Positions 26,580 to 38,774 of a stretch of 64,000 bases of DNA are shown here, in pieces (the stretch's first letter is position 1; every line of letters begins with the position of its first letter). The stretch covers positions 32,990,027-33,054,026 of the forward strand of contig CM057156.1 of NCBI GenBank assembly GCA_029962745.1, read 5' to 3'. Below the pieces are notes generated by a model. The model had not been told where the DNA came from. It was given only the letters and a program-made list of their open reading frames with translations, and did no database searches. The stretch is from Echinometra lucunter. Its lineage: Eukaryota; Echinodermata; Echinoidea; Camarodonta; Echinometridae. The position numbers and the translations under genes are program-made.

Positions 26580-29500
26580 GTCGCCATTAATTCAATAACG
26601 GCGAAAAGTCAATCAAGTCTGCCATTATAATTTTCTCTGAAAATTTTAGCTTCAAATACATCTTCGAAACAACGAGACAACCATTAGTGATAATGATAAT
26701 TGTTAATTCGTGCATCAGTTCTGTTCGCTAGATTCAGCGGACTAAAGATAATCTGATAAACTGGTTGAATCAAAATTGCTTTGGGTTGAAGGATAAAAAT
26801 ATAATTCATTATTAATGTGACCGATTTAAGCAATTAATTGAGGCAAATGTACAAATTAATATTGGAGTGATTGTAGAAGTAGAAGACGCAACCCGATTTT
26901 GTTTTTGTTGGTTTTTCTATCGTATGTCTTGTTTTTGTTATTGTTAATGTTTTTGTATTGTTTTGGTGTTGGAGTAGTTTTGAAATGAAAACCAATATAA
27001 GCAATATTCAATCATACTCCACATCACCAAGAAGTTATATAACTTTTTTTCAGTTAAAAATATTTCTCATTCAAAATGTAATGAAATTTTTTCATTTTCA
27101 TATCTTTTCATAATTTTATCAGTTAACATTGCATTAATGTAGAAACATAAATCTAATTTTGTGAATATGTATAAATCAATTATTGTAAATTGTATATTTT
27201 CTACTACTTGCCATTGGCTTTTTCATTTCCGTTTTCTACAATTTTCCCGTTATGTGGAATAAAACAAAATCAACTTACCAACATAAACACCTCGGTTCCT
27301 TGGCATCTCAGCTGCATAGCAAAAATAGTCATTGGCCTGCAAGGAAATTAAAATGGAAGTTCTAAATACCGTATAGTACAGTTTAAACAGATTTATTGTA
27401 TTTTCTCTTGCTCTTTTATAATAATTATTCCATAATCTGCGAGAAAATACTATTTTCTCAAAGCATGATTTGATCATAATAATACCACGTCTATGAAAAT
27501 CATAATCAATCGAAAGCTCGTCATAACCAGAGAATAATTACCTTTTGGCATAGGAGAACTAACAGTTTACTCACATCATAGGAATTTAAAAGCGAATATT
27601 ACAGACTATAATATTCAAAATAAAAGAGAAACAGTCAAATTATGACTAATTTTCTTTGTAAAAATAGAGCATCACGCGTAGTTGAATAACTACTAGAACC
27701 TCTAGCGTATTTGAAGGAACAATGATTATTTTGACCCATCTTCTCCATTAAACAAGGATCAATAAAAGGGTGGAATGTTTTTTTCGCCCTATATCACATT
27801 TCTGTGCCAATGTTTCTAAACGTCATTATTCAGCATATAGCATCCGTTACAGTTCTTCCTATGTACCCCTCCCCAGGCCTGCCTCCCCCATCCCTTGCCT
27901 TCCTCGTTATTTACGTCATATTAATTATTCCTGTTCTCCTTCACCGCAATAATATATCTTCTTTGAATTTCGATCAAACGGGTAAAATAAAGCTGCGTGC
28001 AGATATCGAATACGCATTCATAGTGTTATACTTTACATCAGTCCATAAAGAAATGTTGTAAACGATCATGATTTATTCATGTTTCATAAACACAAAACTT
28101 ATACCTTAGGATAAAATAACTATAGTTAACATAACTCGATATGATTTGTTTTGTCGGTCCGAAACCCGTAAAAGTGCCAGTTATTTGCAATGGGGTTGTT
28201 ACAAAAATGTGATGAAAGAATATTATAAAATTATACATTCTGCATGATATAGAAGCCATCTGCTATATGCAAAGACTATAAATCAGAAAAGCAGTGTTCC
28301 GAAAGACACTCAATTGCATGCTCAGTGATCTCTTCCTATACGGGTAATTTACGATGTGTGCCATTCTTTTAATATTTTTCTTACAATTAATAATTTTTGG
28401 AGTAAAACATGTTTTTGTATAATGATGTAGATTTTGAAGACATAAGCTGTTGTTATTAAAGGAAGATGGTAAGTAGGCCTAGATCGCCAACAGTCTTCTT
28501 TTTGTGATACTTTTGTTTTATCCAGAATGCTGGGAATAACGCATTATACGTAATCAGAAAGAAGAAAATCATGCAAAATTGAGTATATTTCTAATACAAT
28601 ACATTGTAATGTTTACAAATAAGAGCGATTTGATTGTATATACCTCATCATTAAACTCTCTAATTTGGCAATGCAGTGCGAAATATGTGATTACTATTTT
28701 CATGTGCAATTTGACCCCCCCCCCCCCCGCCCAAACAAAAAAACAAAAACAAAAAAACAGAAAGAAAGAAAAAAATCTGTTCAATTATGCAATATTCTTA
28801 GACATAGTTTGTATTTTCTACTCTTTTATTTTTCAAATCGTGTAGGATTGGAAATTGAAATAATAATTTTGTTGCCAATTTGTGAATGGAAAGCTGAATA
28901 ATTTGGGGTAAGCATGGATGAGGTTGTGACCATCACTTCACGTCTCATCTATAATATTCATCAATTTGTTTATATACCTATGATACTTCAAAAGGAAAAT
29001 TGATTTTGTACGAATGAACGATGCATGTGGTTGTGAAAATCATGCTTCATGTCGCTTTCTTGAAGGATAGCAGACCTTGAAACTATTCGCAGAATATTTT
29101 TTACAAGTTCTCTGTAAAAATACTTTTTGTTTTGCTATTTTTTGATGACGCCACGTTTGCATTTTCTAATAATGATAAGACGACATTAGGAAGTCTAAAA
29201 CATGGTACTGTATTTTTCAAATGTTGTAATTATGTGTTTTTGAAAATACAAAATGCATACTAAACAATGTCAAGCAGTAACAATTTGTAATGGTTATCAT
29301 CATCACCCCCCCCCCCCTTTCTCATCCTGAATTTGTTTCCTTAATTTTGTAAGTGGATGAGACAGCATTTTATTTCATCTGAACTTACCTTTTCTGGATG
29401 TATATTTGGCATCCTTAAATCTGATGTTCCATTCTCCGGCTGTTCTCCATCTACTGATGATGATGATTCGTACAAGGAAGCATCCATTGGTCCTACGTAT

Positions 29501-29733
29501 GACGGACCATAACTGAAATACATGGACGGTACATCTCCTTCATCCTCTCCACCATTCTCCAATTCTTCCTCCTCCTCTAAAGTGTTGTGTAAAGCGTTTT
29601 CATACCTATCTTCCAACCATGGTAATCTCGACAAAGCTGCGATCCATTCTTCTCTTGTGTTGGCTCCAAAAGCCCGACAGACCATCAGTAAAGAAAGGCC
29701 AAGAATTAGGAAAATATGTCGAAAAGATGCCAT
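17373..29733 (-). CDS. PHM: Peptidylglycine alpha-hydroxylating monooxygenase, copy A (12 coding exons)
   Basis: It catalyses copper-, ascorbate- and O2-dependent hydroxylation of C-terminal glycine, the first step of neuropeptide amidation in the secretory pathway (family knowledge). Exons descending: 29389-29733, 27279-27336, 26141-26231, 22854-22975, 22290-22373, 21894-21942, 21271-21335, 20751-20831, 20271-20347, 19752-19802, 18794-18843 and 17373-17553. All are GT-AG and in phase, giving 417 residues. An N-terminal signal peptide (IFLILGLSLLMVCRAFGA) precedes an unusual acidic segment of about 80 residues; the PHM core starts near 105. Copper ligands are present: H147/H148 in TAHHILLYGC and H225 in LQVHY for CuH; H294/H296 in YRVHTHKLG and M365 in DDEMCNFYIMYY for CuM. 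No lyase (PAL) domain or membrane anchor follows, so it is a soluble single-function PHM. It is a tandem paralogue of copy B. Confidence 0.94.
17611..17661 (-). pseudogene. Ghost of a duplicated exon 12 start in PHM copy A intron 11
   Basis: After an AG it reads much like the start of exon 12: CAACTGGGGATG, then GGCAACTTCTATGTCAT, parallel to CCACTGGGGATG and TGCAATTTCTACATCAT. Flanking intron (GTGTGAACTGGGC) is duplicated too. Frameshifts and a stop make it non-functional. Present in both PHM copies. Confidence 0.65.
18210..18438 (-). mobile_element. LINE 3' fragment (CR1/L2-like) in intron 11 of PHM copy A
   Basis: It is present in copy A only. The minus strand encodes the C-terminal tail of a LINE reverse transcriptase (APKLWNNLPIYIREA, then FKTLLKTHL). 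A short stem-loop follows (TGCGCTTA/TAAGCGCA at 18242-18269) and then an (ATT)n tail, the typical 3' end of such elements. It is severely 5'-truncated and inactive. Confidence 0.75.
18440..18665. mobile_element. Second copy of the 11108-11524 repeat family, PHM copy A intron 11
   Basis: Shares TGTTGCCAATTTGAAG, TTTGATCAAATTAGGCTT and AAATAATTCCTGT with the inverse of 11108-11180. Also found at 34378-34600 in copy B, so it is older than the duplication. Confidence 0.65.
20858..21170. mobile_element. GGGGCGTCAAT-type element in PHM copy A intron 7
   Basis: Begins ACCAGGGGCGTCAATC and ends in a run of 39 C (21123-21161). GACACACACACCAAAAATTT and similar segments recur inside it. The same element is in copy B, so it predates the duplication. 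Confidence 0.5.
21482..21495. promoter_or_regulatory. Perfect RFX-type X-box palindrome in PHM copy A intron 6
   Basis: GTTACCATGGTAAC fits the X-box consensus exactly and is conserved in copy B (37704-37717). Function is unknown; it may simply belong to a small foldback repeat (flanks CCCTTTACCACT and AAAGTGGTTAA). Confidence 0.35.
22462..22517. repeat. (TC)n microsatellite, PHM copy A intron 4
   Basis: Nearly pure TC run; the counterpart in copy B is 38685-38768 and longer. Confidence 0.9.
23370..23575. repeat. (GAT)n, (ATT/ATC)n and (AGT)n microsatellites, PHM copy A intron 3
   Basis: Three successive trinucleotide tracts. Copy B keeps only a short GAT part (40384-40426) and lacks about 430 bp here. 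Confidence 0.9.
24898..25167. repeat. (ATT)n then (AGT)n microsatellite, PHM copy A intron 3
   Basis: About 200 bp of ATT/ATC followed by about 65 bp of AGT. The copy B tract at 41470-41620 is much shorter. Confidence 0.9.
26526..26577. repeat. (TC)n microsatellite, PHM copy A intron 2
   Basis: Pure TC run; the interrupted counterpart in copy B is at about 43727-43793. Confidence 0.9.
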
Positions 29734-29945
29734 GTTTCTTATTCAGTGATACCCGTGATGCTCCGTATGTTGTGCGCCTTTTTTTCAGAGAGAGATAAAT
29801 ATGTCAACCACTTTGACGCGCGTGCACGTTTCCTTCCCCATATGTACTTTGTGTATAAGAATTGTGTGTGTGTAGCATTGAATGTGAAAGTCACAATGTG
29901 TGTGTACGTGCAGGCGGCGCCACTAGATTTTCATCATTGCCATGA

Positions 29946-30460
29946 TGCTTACGAGCATTTTCAGAGCACAGCTTATTGCGTTAAATGCATTGTTTGGTCG
30001 CATACGGGTTAATGGGCCAGTAAGGGGATGAGATGCCATTTACCGAAAAAAGATGGGGGAACGAGAGAATAAGAGGAAAGGAGAGGAGAGGAGAGGAGAG
30101 GAGAAAACCTTGCATACCAAATCAGCGAAAGAGCACGTCAATGTGTTACCATGGGGACCACAGTCCGTGCTTGCGCATATCGCCGTATGACTTGCTCAGT
30201 TGGTTTTACCCCCGGGTTTTTACCATTGTTTGTTTGCTCGTATACTTCAAGATGCAGCAAATTATTCTGGAAGATATAGTTAATCATTGAGGGAAAGAAT
30301 ACATGTAAATTAATTTCAATCTCATTGCCAATGGGCAAAGTCGACAGAAGAAGAACAGCTAGCTGATTGGTTTTGTTACCGTCAAAGCATAGGTCTACTT
30401 TGTAATAAAACTAAACGCAAATACATAATATGATCGTGATTGGTTTTATTTGGATGGTTG

Positions 30461-30511
<51 letters not shown>

Positions 30512-32209
30512 TTTTTGAACGGTGGCTCATTTTCAATCTTTGAAAAATAAGAAGTCAGCCGTTACCAAAACGAAGAGGGGAAAACTTTAGCCATGATCTC
30601 GTATAAGACTTTGTTTAAGTCCTGATACTGACATGGCATGACTACATTTTACTACAGAAATAGATTTTGTAACTAGAAAACATCTTTTATTGCGATTACC
30701 TTTTTCCTCCCATTTTTCATATACATGTATTCAAATATGTGGTCCCCGAATATTAATTGCAGTTGATAACTTCTTATGTGCGTATGTTTTATGACTGAGT
30801 ATCACAGTCGGGATTTCATCGAGGTATAGATAGTTATCGTTTGCATGGTTTGTATAATATTGTGCAATATCAGTTTGGTTTTGAACTCGATTCGCGTTTT
30901 CAGTTGAAAACATTGATCACATTTCCATTTGAAAATAACAAAAATAAAAGCAAACGGTTAAGCAAACAGTAGTACGATTTAAACAAGAAAACTTTTATGA
31001 AGACACAAGAGCAGTTATTTTGAAAGTGAGTGAGAGAAGAGAATAAATCAGAATTATATAAAGTAAAATCATGTTTTAAGTCCAATGTGAAGTCAAACGA
31101 ATGAGGACAGGAAGAATGAATGGATGAATGAATTTATTGATCATCATTCAATTAATGAATTGAAAAAATTTACTTGGTTTGTGCAGATATTAACCCATTC
31201 GAAGATGTACTTGTTCATGTTTTTTTCATTGCGTTTGAAGAAAAGATGACCATCTGTCATTGTGAATGTTCATTTTGAGTTTATACACGTTGATTTACAA
31301 GCATTAATCTTTGAAATACTTTTCTGCAAAAAATAAAGCAGGTTCTGGTTTACATTAATTTTTCATCAAATTCAGAATCATGTTTTGTTTCTTTGATGTT
31401 TCTTTGTTATATACGTGTTACAACTTTCCCATAACCATGTAACAACTTGCCCCGAGAGAGCGGGGTAAGTTGCAACATAGCATTTGCATTTTTCCTCACA
31501 TTGTTTGTTGAGAACTACTGGATATATATGTGTGATAATAATATACACTTTGAACATCAATAACGCATCGGTATTTAAACCCATCGACAAAACGATTTCA
31601 TTCAAGGCTATAGGATAGTTAATCAACGGTTAGCTTAACGATTTAATCAATTTCATATACAGGTGGTGAGAACGCAACATAAATAAATTATACTTATGAA
31701 CATAGAAGGTGAGTGCAGTGTGTATATATATGTCGCAAACAACAAAATTGAGCCCCCTCCCTCGCCCAACCTATCAGCTCAAAACAAAAACACTTTCCTG
31801 CTTTTATGGGCGGATATGAAAATTTTGATTAGATGTATTTTGTTATCGTTGTTGTTTTTTATGTTTGTGTTGCTGCTAATTTTGTTTTTGTTTGTTTGTT
31901 TGGATGTTTTTACCTAGCAAACATATTTTATTATGCACTCTACAACCTGAGGAGAAACTTCCAAAATCTACAAGATGAAAACTCGCTTCTAATCACTTCA
32001 TATTCAGGGCTTCCAGTTTAACTCCCCGAAGAATTAGAGATTCCTCACAGCAGGTTAAGATTTCTTTTAGTTACGTGTTCGTTATTGAAAATGGGATATA
32101 ACAACCTTTATCTGAAATTATGTTTAGGTGCGAAGTTACAAGATTGTCCACAGAAAATAGGCCTATTGATTTGTGGTTGTTTTGAGAGATATCGAATAAT
32201 TAAAAGTAA
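29946..32209. other. Unit A-specific spacer, no gene seen
   Basis: Holds a (GGAGA)n tract (30078-30105), a (TC)n run (30467-30502) followed by poly-T, and AT-rich sequence. Only short unconserved frames. It has no equivalent in unit B. Confidence 0.6.
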
Positions 32210-32297
32210 TAAAAACAAGACGTCTTGTCTCTTGCTTTGTCTGTAAAATTATGTACTACGCAGGCCTGGGAGATGGAGTTTTATCCCTATAGCATAG

Positions 32298-33369
32298 CAC
32301 CGGCGTAAATCCACTTTGAGGAGTGGGGGGGGGGGGGGGGGGGGGAATGATCGACTTTTCTGCCGATTTTTTTTTTCTGTCGAACTCACACTTAAGTATA
32401 AACACACGCCCTCACCCACCTGCACAGACACCTCATACGCACATTTTAATTTTTATCTTGCGAGCGAGCAAAGCCAAGACATTTGTTTATTATTATTATT
32501 ATTATTATAATTTATTTGACCAGTTAAAAAAAAAAGGCACAGGTAGTGTACATCAATAGCAGCAGACAAATGCATAATGAGAATGAAAGAACATGTAAGA
32601 AAGATCAGCGAGCAACAAGTGGGTCAGGGTGCACAAAAGTGAAGTACATCACTGTTGCCCGGAGGCATGTGCCCCCACACCTGCTACTCCCAAGACATAC
32701 AGGATAAAAATTTCATACATAGAATATTGCACATAATGAAGAAAGTCATGTCAATAAATAATACATAAATTAAGATTAATTATTAAAAATTGATTTGAAA
32801 TTTGATTTTAAAATGCTATGTACAAAATCTATCCCTAGAATATATTGAACAAGACTTATAATTTGAAAAGTTGCAGGAAATAACCAAAGTTATTCTGTTT
32901 TGCAGAGCAAGATATAGCAAATTGACACCAGACCGAATAAAAGTGAACAGATATATGGATATATGGCTGGGCAGTTATGATTCTGATCTATGTAAATTCA
33001 TACTGGAAGGTATTGAAAAGAATAAATAAATAAAGAGTTGGAATTTAGAAAAAAAGTCACCTTTAAGATATAAGAACATGAAAAGTATAAAGGGTGACAA
33101 TTGCAGAATGAATATTATTTAAGTGAGAAAATCACTGAATGGTAATATGGTAAATGGCAATATGAGTAAATACTGAATATTGGTAAAGTGTAAAGAAATA
33201 TAGTCACATACATCATGCTTTACATTTTATGTGCGTGTAAGGCTATAACATCCAGGAGAGAAATACAAGAGGAAGAAAAAGAAAAGAAGGGAGCAGGAAG
33301 CATAGAAAGACAGAAAGAGAGAGAAAGAGAAAGAAGAAGAGAAAGAAAAAAAAAAGAAAGAAAGAGAAA
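32298..33369. other. Junction between duplication units A and B, no gene seen
   Basis: Contains poly-G (32324-32345), an (ATT)n-tailed retroposon end, and an A/G-rich (GAAA)n tract (33260-33370) directly at the start of unit B. Confidence 0.6.
32487..32700 (-). mobile_element. (ATT)n-tailed retroposon 3' end between the PHM copies
   Basis: (ATT)n is followed by AAAAGTGAAGTACATCACTG and TTGCCCGGAGGC, related to the 4731 and 6468 copies. It lies in the roughly 1.1-kb junction between duplication units A and B. Confidence 0.5.
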
Positions 33370-33402
33370 GTTTACTGGTTGGACTGAGCATAGTAGATCA
33401 AT

Positions 33403-36400
33403 TCACATGCTATTTGCTGGTGCATCGTTGGTTAGGGTGCTAGCTTCCTTGTTGGGAATATTGGGTAGATGATCGGCCCATTTGAACTTCCCACCCACGT
33501 AGCAGCTATCCATCGCTGGTAGCTGCCCCTGGTCTGTGTAGTACAAGATTAAGAAATTGCACATCTCATCCTCCTCAGTGGAGCTGTGAGATAGATGAAA
33601 ACTTCTATTGTGTGAACTGGGCTACTCTTTTTGATAGAATATTGTATGACATAGAAGTTGCCTATTTTTTTTGGTAACATTCCCAGTTGAAACTGTGTAA
33701 TAGGTGAAAAGATTTTAATGTGAACTGGGCCCTGTAACAGAAAATACAATCAATCTTTCAGTTGATTTGAATTGTAAGTCTATGGCAAAGCATGTTCTAA
33801 AGAGTTATTGTAAGATTGATTGTATCTCTTTATGTTACAGGCTCCAGGACTTATCTTTTAGAATATATATGTATAATCTTTTAGAATACAGACAGTAATC
33901 ACTTCAAAAAGAGTCGAAGGTACGCCATGTGTAAATCCAACATTAGCTTTTATTGTTCAGAACTTTCGGCCCGCCTCGGGCCTTCCTCAGTGTATACAGT
34001 TCAATGTTTTAGAATACACATTATGTGTAATCTTTTAGAATATATATATATGTGTATGATGTAGAAGTTGGCCATGTTTTCATAGCCTAATTTTATTTTG
34101 ATGATATATGATATTCTAATGAATCTGTATGTTTAAGAAAAATAGGTAAATATGGACAGGGTTACTAGTTATTACATATCATCATTTACCCATTCATGCA
34201 GAGAATCCACATTGTGATTTGGGCCTGAGAAGTTCTAGTGCAGAGCTAAAAAAAGCATATCAAATACTTGAACAGAAAAAGAAAAAAAATCTAGAACTGC
34301 TATCCCAATTTTAGTTTGTCACTGTTTGTTATTTGATAATGAAATTTTTTTTTATGCCAGTAAATAAGCACTATAATGCCATATAAATCCTTAAATTGGC
34401 AGCATGATTGAAAGTTCATTGTTTCCATGCAAACTTGTAACCTTCTGACTTTTTAACATACTTTCTGTCAATTCATATTCATTTCAGTTAACATTTTGTA
34501 AGAAAACTAACAGTATAAGAAAAATACCAGTGTTGCCAATTTGAAGGGGAAAATTTGATCAAATTAGGCTTCAAATAATTCCTGTTAGGAATTTTAGCAC
34601 TTGTGAAGAAGGCCTAGGAGAAACTTGAATGTTTCTTAAAATATTTACCATACTATATACTTGCATTTGTTACTACATACCTACTAAATTGTAGCATTTA
34701 CTTTACTTACCCAAAATATGTAGTCTCTTCCCTGTCACTTGCATATGTGCATCGCACTGCCTTTTGGAGAAAATAAAAATAGTCAATAAAAGCAGTAATA
34801 ATCTTGTGTGGCTTTATGCAAATATAAGAATGAATGATATGCCAGCTGTAATTATGCAATACTTTATTGTCTTTGTTTTTATGCTGGTATTCACTTTTCA
34901 ATGGAAAAGTGATTGGATTTATTATTTGTTCTTTGTGTGCATGTATTACATATTGTCCTGATAGTGCATTCCATTATATCATTGACAAAACTCATTTGTA
35001 TGATGTGTGTGTATTTATTTGTATGTTTTTTATTCTGTCAAATATTTTTCTTTCCTGATTGAAAATAATAAAATTTGCATTTAAGTGTTATTATCAATTT
35101 GTACTTTGTCTTTTTTTTTGTTGTTGTTGAATGTTATATGAATACATTCAATTATGACTTTTACATGTTACTGATAGATGTCAAAAAAGGAGAGAGAGAG
35201 GGAGAGAGGAAAAAATCCAAAGCGTATCATTACAATTAAAGCTATAGTATTAAAAGTGTGAATGCGTAGTTTTAAATCTGTTTTTTATGGAAGACGATGT
35301 ACAGTTTAATTCAGTTTAGTGCTTCTGATCCTTAGTTTCATATGAGGCCAAGAAAGGAATATGGAGTTTACATTTCAAAACAAAGATATCCAGCTACATA
35401 TTTCACATAATTTCAAATGAAAACTCTTAATGATTTGATAAATATACTGCTTTATAGTTTGTTCTACTATTTGTTTATTGCATGTTCTTTGATCAACAAT
35501 ACTCAAATCAAACACATGAAATATAAAAACACAAGTGAAACATATCTATAACATATTTTCTGCCACAGTATAATTACTAAGTGTCATTAGCTATTACTAC
35601 GTAGATCTTGGGAATACAATATCTATATAAAATGGGTTAATCAATTAAAATCATATTAGAAATCTTACCAGAGTGTCACCTGACTGTACCTCAACATCCT
35701 TGGTGATAGGGTTGAACGTCTAGAGAGGATAAATGTGATTCGAATATATAATTATATGTTAATCATCTCTATATCAAACAAAATGGCAGTGGAATAGATG
35801 TTAAATTTTTAAGTGTTGCACAGTTTTTACTGTTAAGAAATTTGAGTTTATTCTATAACGATTAATGATCATGTCTGGTTAGTATTGGATCTTTGATGGT
35901 TGTTGTGGAATCTGAGTACAGATAGCACATGCTTGTAAAGGTGTTAACTGTTTTTCTTGCTTCTTTTACGTTATTTCCATTTTTTGCCATTGCTTTCTAC
36001 CTAAGTGGAAAAAAAAAGTTCAGAAGTTTGGCGTAATATTTCATCAGGAGGCTTAAAGACGGTAGGTCGTGGGCTTTCATGGGGAATTTGACACCATGGG
36101 TGCTTACCCAGTAACAGGTGTTGTCCATCACTGTGAGTTTTATGACCAACAGACCTTATGTAATGCTCTGTATATTTCACCCTTTCCCCATATGGCAAAG
36201 TCATTGTCTCACTTTCCCTGGCCCGAGAATGCCCGAAGCAGGCCGAAGAATGTTTGTGGTGGGACAGCTTGTTTTGCTGTGCTCCAGAAATGTAGCTCTA
36301 TTACAGGTATTTCCAGTGCTTTTCACAAAGTCTGGTGTTAGCAAATTACGATCCATTCCCCATGAAAGCCCACGACCTAGCGTCTTTAAGCTTGTTGGTC

Positions 36401-36786
36401 ATATGAATACATTAAGTCGATTCTGAATTAAATTTTCTGCTTACTTGCTAATTTTTAGTTAATTTGATGGTATGGGTGGCTTGTAGTTTAATGGATATAT
36501 TGATAGTGAATCATTTACCTGAGGCAATTGTGGGCTTCGTTTGCCAATCTCGGTCCAGAACTCGTCCCGGATGCGATAACCCGACACCACTTGTCCTGTT
36601 TGGGATTAATTACAATTAATCAGTAATGGTGCTCATAGTGGTCGTCATGGCAATTAGTAGTGAAACAATTAAAAGAAGGAAATCAGATTATGTTCTTATG
36701 TTCTAAGAGAATGGTTATTGTGAGGAGAAAGAGGAGGAGAAGAATGTTGATGGTGAAGACCTTGAAGTCGACGATATTGACGAGAG

Positions 36787-36822
<36 letters not shown>

Positions 36823-38720
36823 CATTTTGAACTATGCAAGTTATACCTCAAAATCTTTTCACGAAAAGTTAAACCTACTGAATAGGATAATTAATGGAGA
36901 TAGATGTACATGAATAAATGAAAAGTTATAGGACTCGGGATAGGACTACGCAAAGTTTCTCTCGCTCTCACTCTCGCTCGCTCTTAGAAATCTTACCTAG
37001 TTTATGTGTATGAACTCTGTAGGCAAACGGGTGAATATTTGGTCCATCATACTCGCAGGCCGCTTCAAGATGAATGTCTGAGATAAATATAATAGAAAGT
37101 ACCAGGGGCGTCAATCTATTTTTTTTTTCTTTGGGGTGACACTCCAAGAAAAAAAAGTGGTTCTAAGATTTTAAAACTTGAAATTATATGGAGAAGACAT
37201 ACACATAAAATTTAGGTGGACACACACACCAAAAATTTATTTGACACGCAAACAAAAAAAAAGGCGTCCTCGGTTTGAAAGTTTTTTGGGATACATAAAA
37301 TTAGGGGGAACATACACCAAAATTGGGGGATGTCCCCCACCTATATATGTTTGGAGGGGCATGTCCCCCGTCTCCCCCCCCCCCCCCCCCGATTACATCA
37401 CATTCAAATAATTCAGAATTTTGTAAATAATTTGATCAGATGCAGAAACCCCCAATGACGATGTGGTTTCATGTTAATTGTATTGAATATACCTTTTGAT
37501 TTGCCGGGTACCTCTCCACCCGTTACCATGAGGTACACACCAGCTTTCAGCGGTTGCCTGCAAAATCATAAAATCGTCTTGATATTCATGAACATTATAC
37601 ATGAAAATATTAACTAGTTAGCCAAATGAATGAAGCGGTTAACACATTACAGGAAGAATATAAATACAATGTAATCATCAATCATTAATCCCTTTACCAC
37701 TCTGTTACCATGGTAACAAGTGGTGCCCGTGGGCGGTATGCCTGTTCGCTCACTCCATAATGTACCTTTCGAAGAAATTTCCAATGAAAGGATATTAGAG
37801 TGGTTAAATCAGGATTTTGTAAATGTGCTTTAAAAGTAGAATAATCAATATTCAGAACAGTACATCCATCCCATGCATAAAAATGCCCAGCCAGAAAAAA
37901 AAATGGCAGCGTATAAAAACAGAATCTTTTCACAATTAAAACACAGCCTGAGAGTGTGGTTTTTTCATCAAAAGTCATAGAGGCTAATGACAGTTTTAAA
38001 ATATGCAATCAAATATAATTATCTCCTCCTAGAAGAAACGCCTTTATATTTTTCTCACAAATTATACATTTATTTTATTTCACTATCACCTAGGTCAATT
38101 CAGAAAGTCTACTCACGGTGTCAATGTCCACGTTATTGAGATGCCTGAATCGTCTGTAGATCCATCTATAGAATAAAAGAAATAAACAAGTGGCATTAAA
38201 ACATCAATACAGGTACTATGTATAAATCTATATCTTTATTACTGAAAATAATGCAGTATCTCATTCCACTTCCGTTGCTCTTGTCTATATATATATATTA
38301 GAACTTTATAGATGGTATGTGGTGATTTATATATCCATTATTAGCCTGAATTCAAATGACACTTATATTCATTTTACATTATCTTTAGAGGTAGACACGT
38401 ATGATTATATTGGGGGAGGGGATCATATGGGTTTACTTGTTTGATTGCGTATGAAGTGATAACCTGTTCAAACTACATACGTATAAATGCTGATTTCTAT
38501 CTATCATTCCTACCTTGGAACTTGTCGACGTTAGCATAGTGGACCTGGAGAACAAGATAATCGATACCAGTATCGCCACCGACCTCAAAACCGATGTCTG
38601 AAATCAAACATTAATCCAAATAGTTTCGTTTTATTCAGTCCATTTCACTCACATTCATTCATTCAATTCCATTTATCATGTTTGATTCTCTCTCTCTTCT
38701 CTCTCTCTCTCTCTCTCTTT

Positions 38721-38774
<54 letters not shown>

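Larger units (their letters stand above)
17340..32297. repeat. Segmental tandem duplication, unit A (PHM copy A plus upstream flank)
   Basis: Exons and introns align with unit B in the same order and orientation. Homology begins abruptly at about 17340, 33 bp beyond the PHM stop codon. It runs past the start codon to about 29945, then resumes at about 32210-32297 (shared AAGACGTCTTGTCTCTTGCT). The block at 29946-32209 has no counterpart in unit B, so it was inserted here or lost there. Confidence 0.9.

Noticed and set aside
28700..28760. Possible processed pseudogene tail (C run plus A-rich tract) in PHM intron 1
   Set aside because: No adjacent gene-like sequence and the tract is present in both paralogues; treated as low-complexity sequence.
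36069..36426. Open frames of 90 and 102 codons
   Set aside because: They lie within the TTAA-flanked MITE, which is too short to be autonomous.
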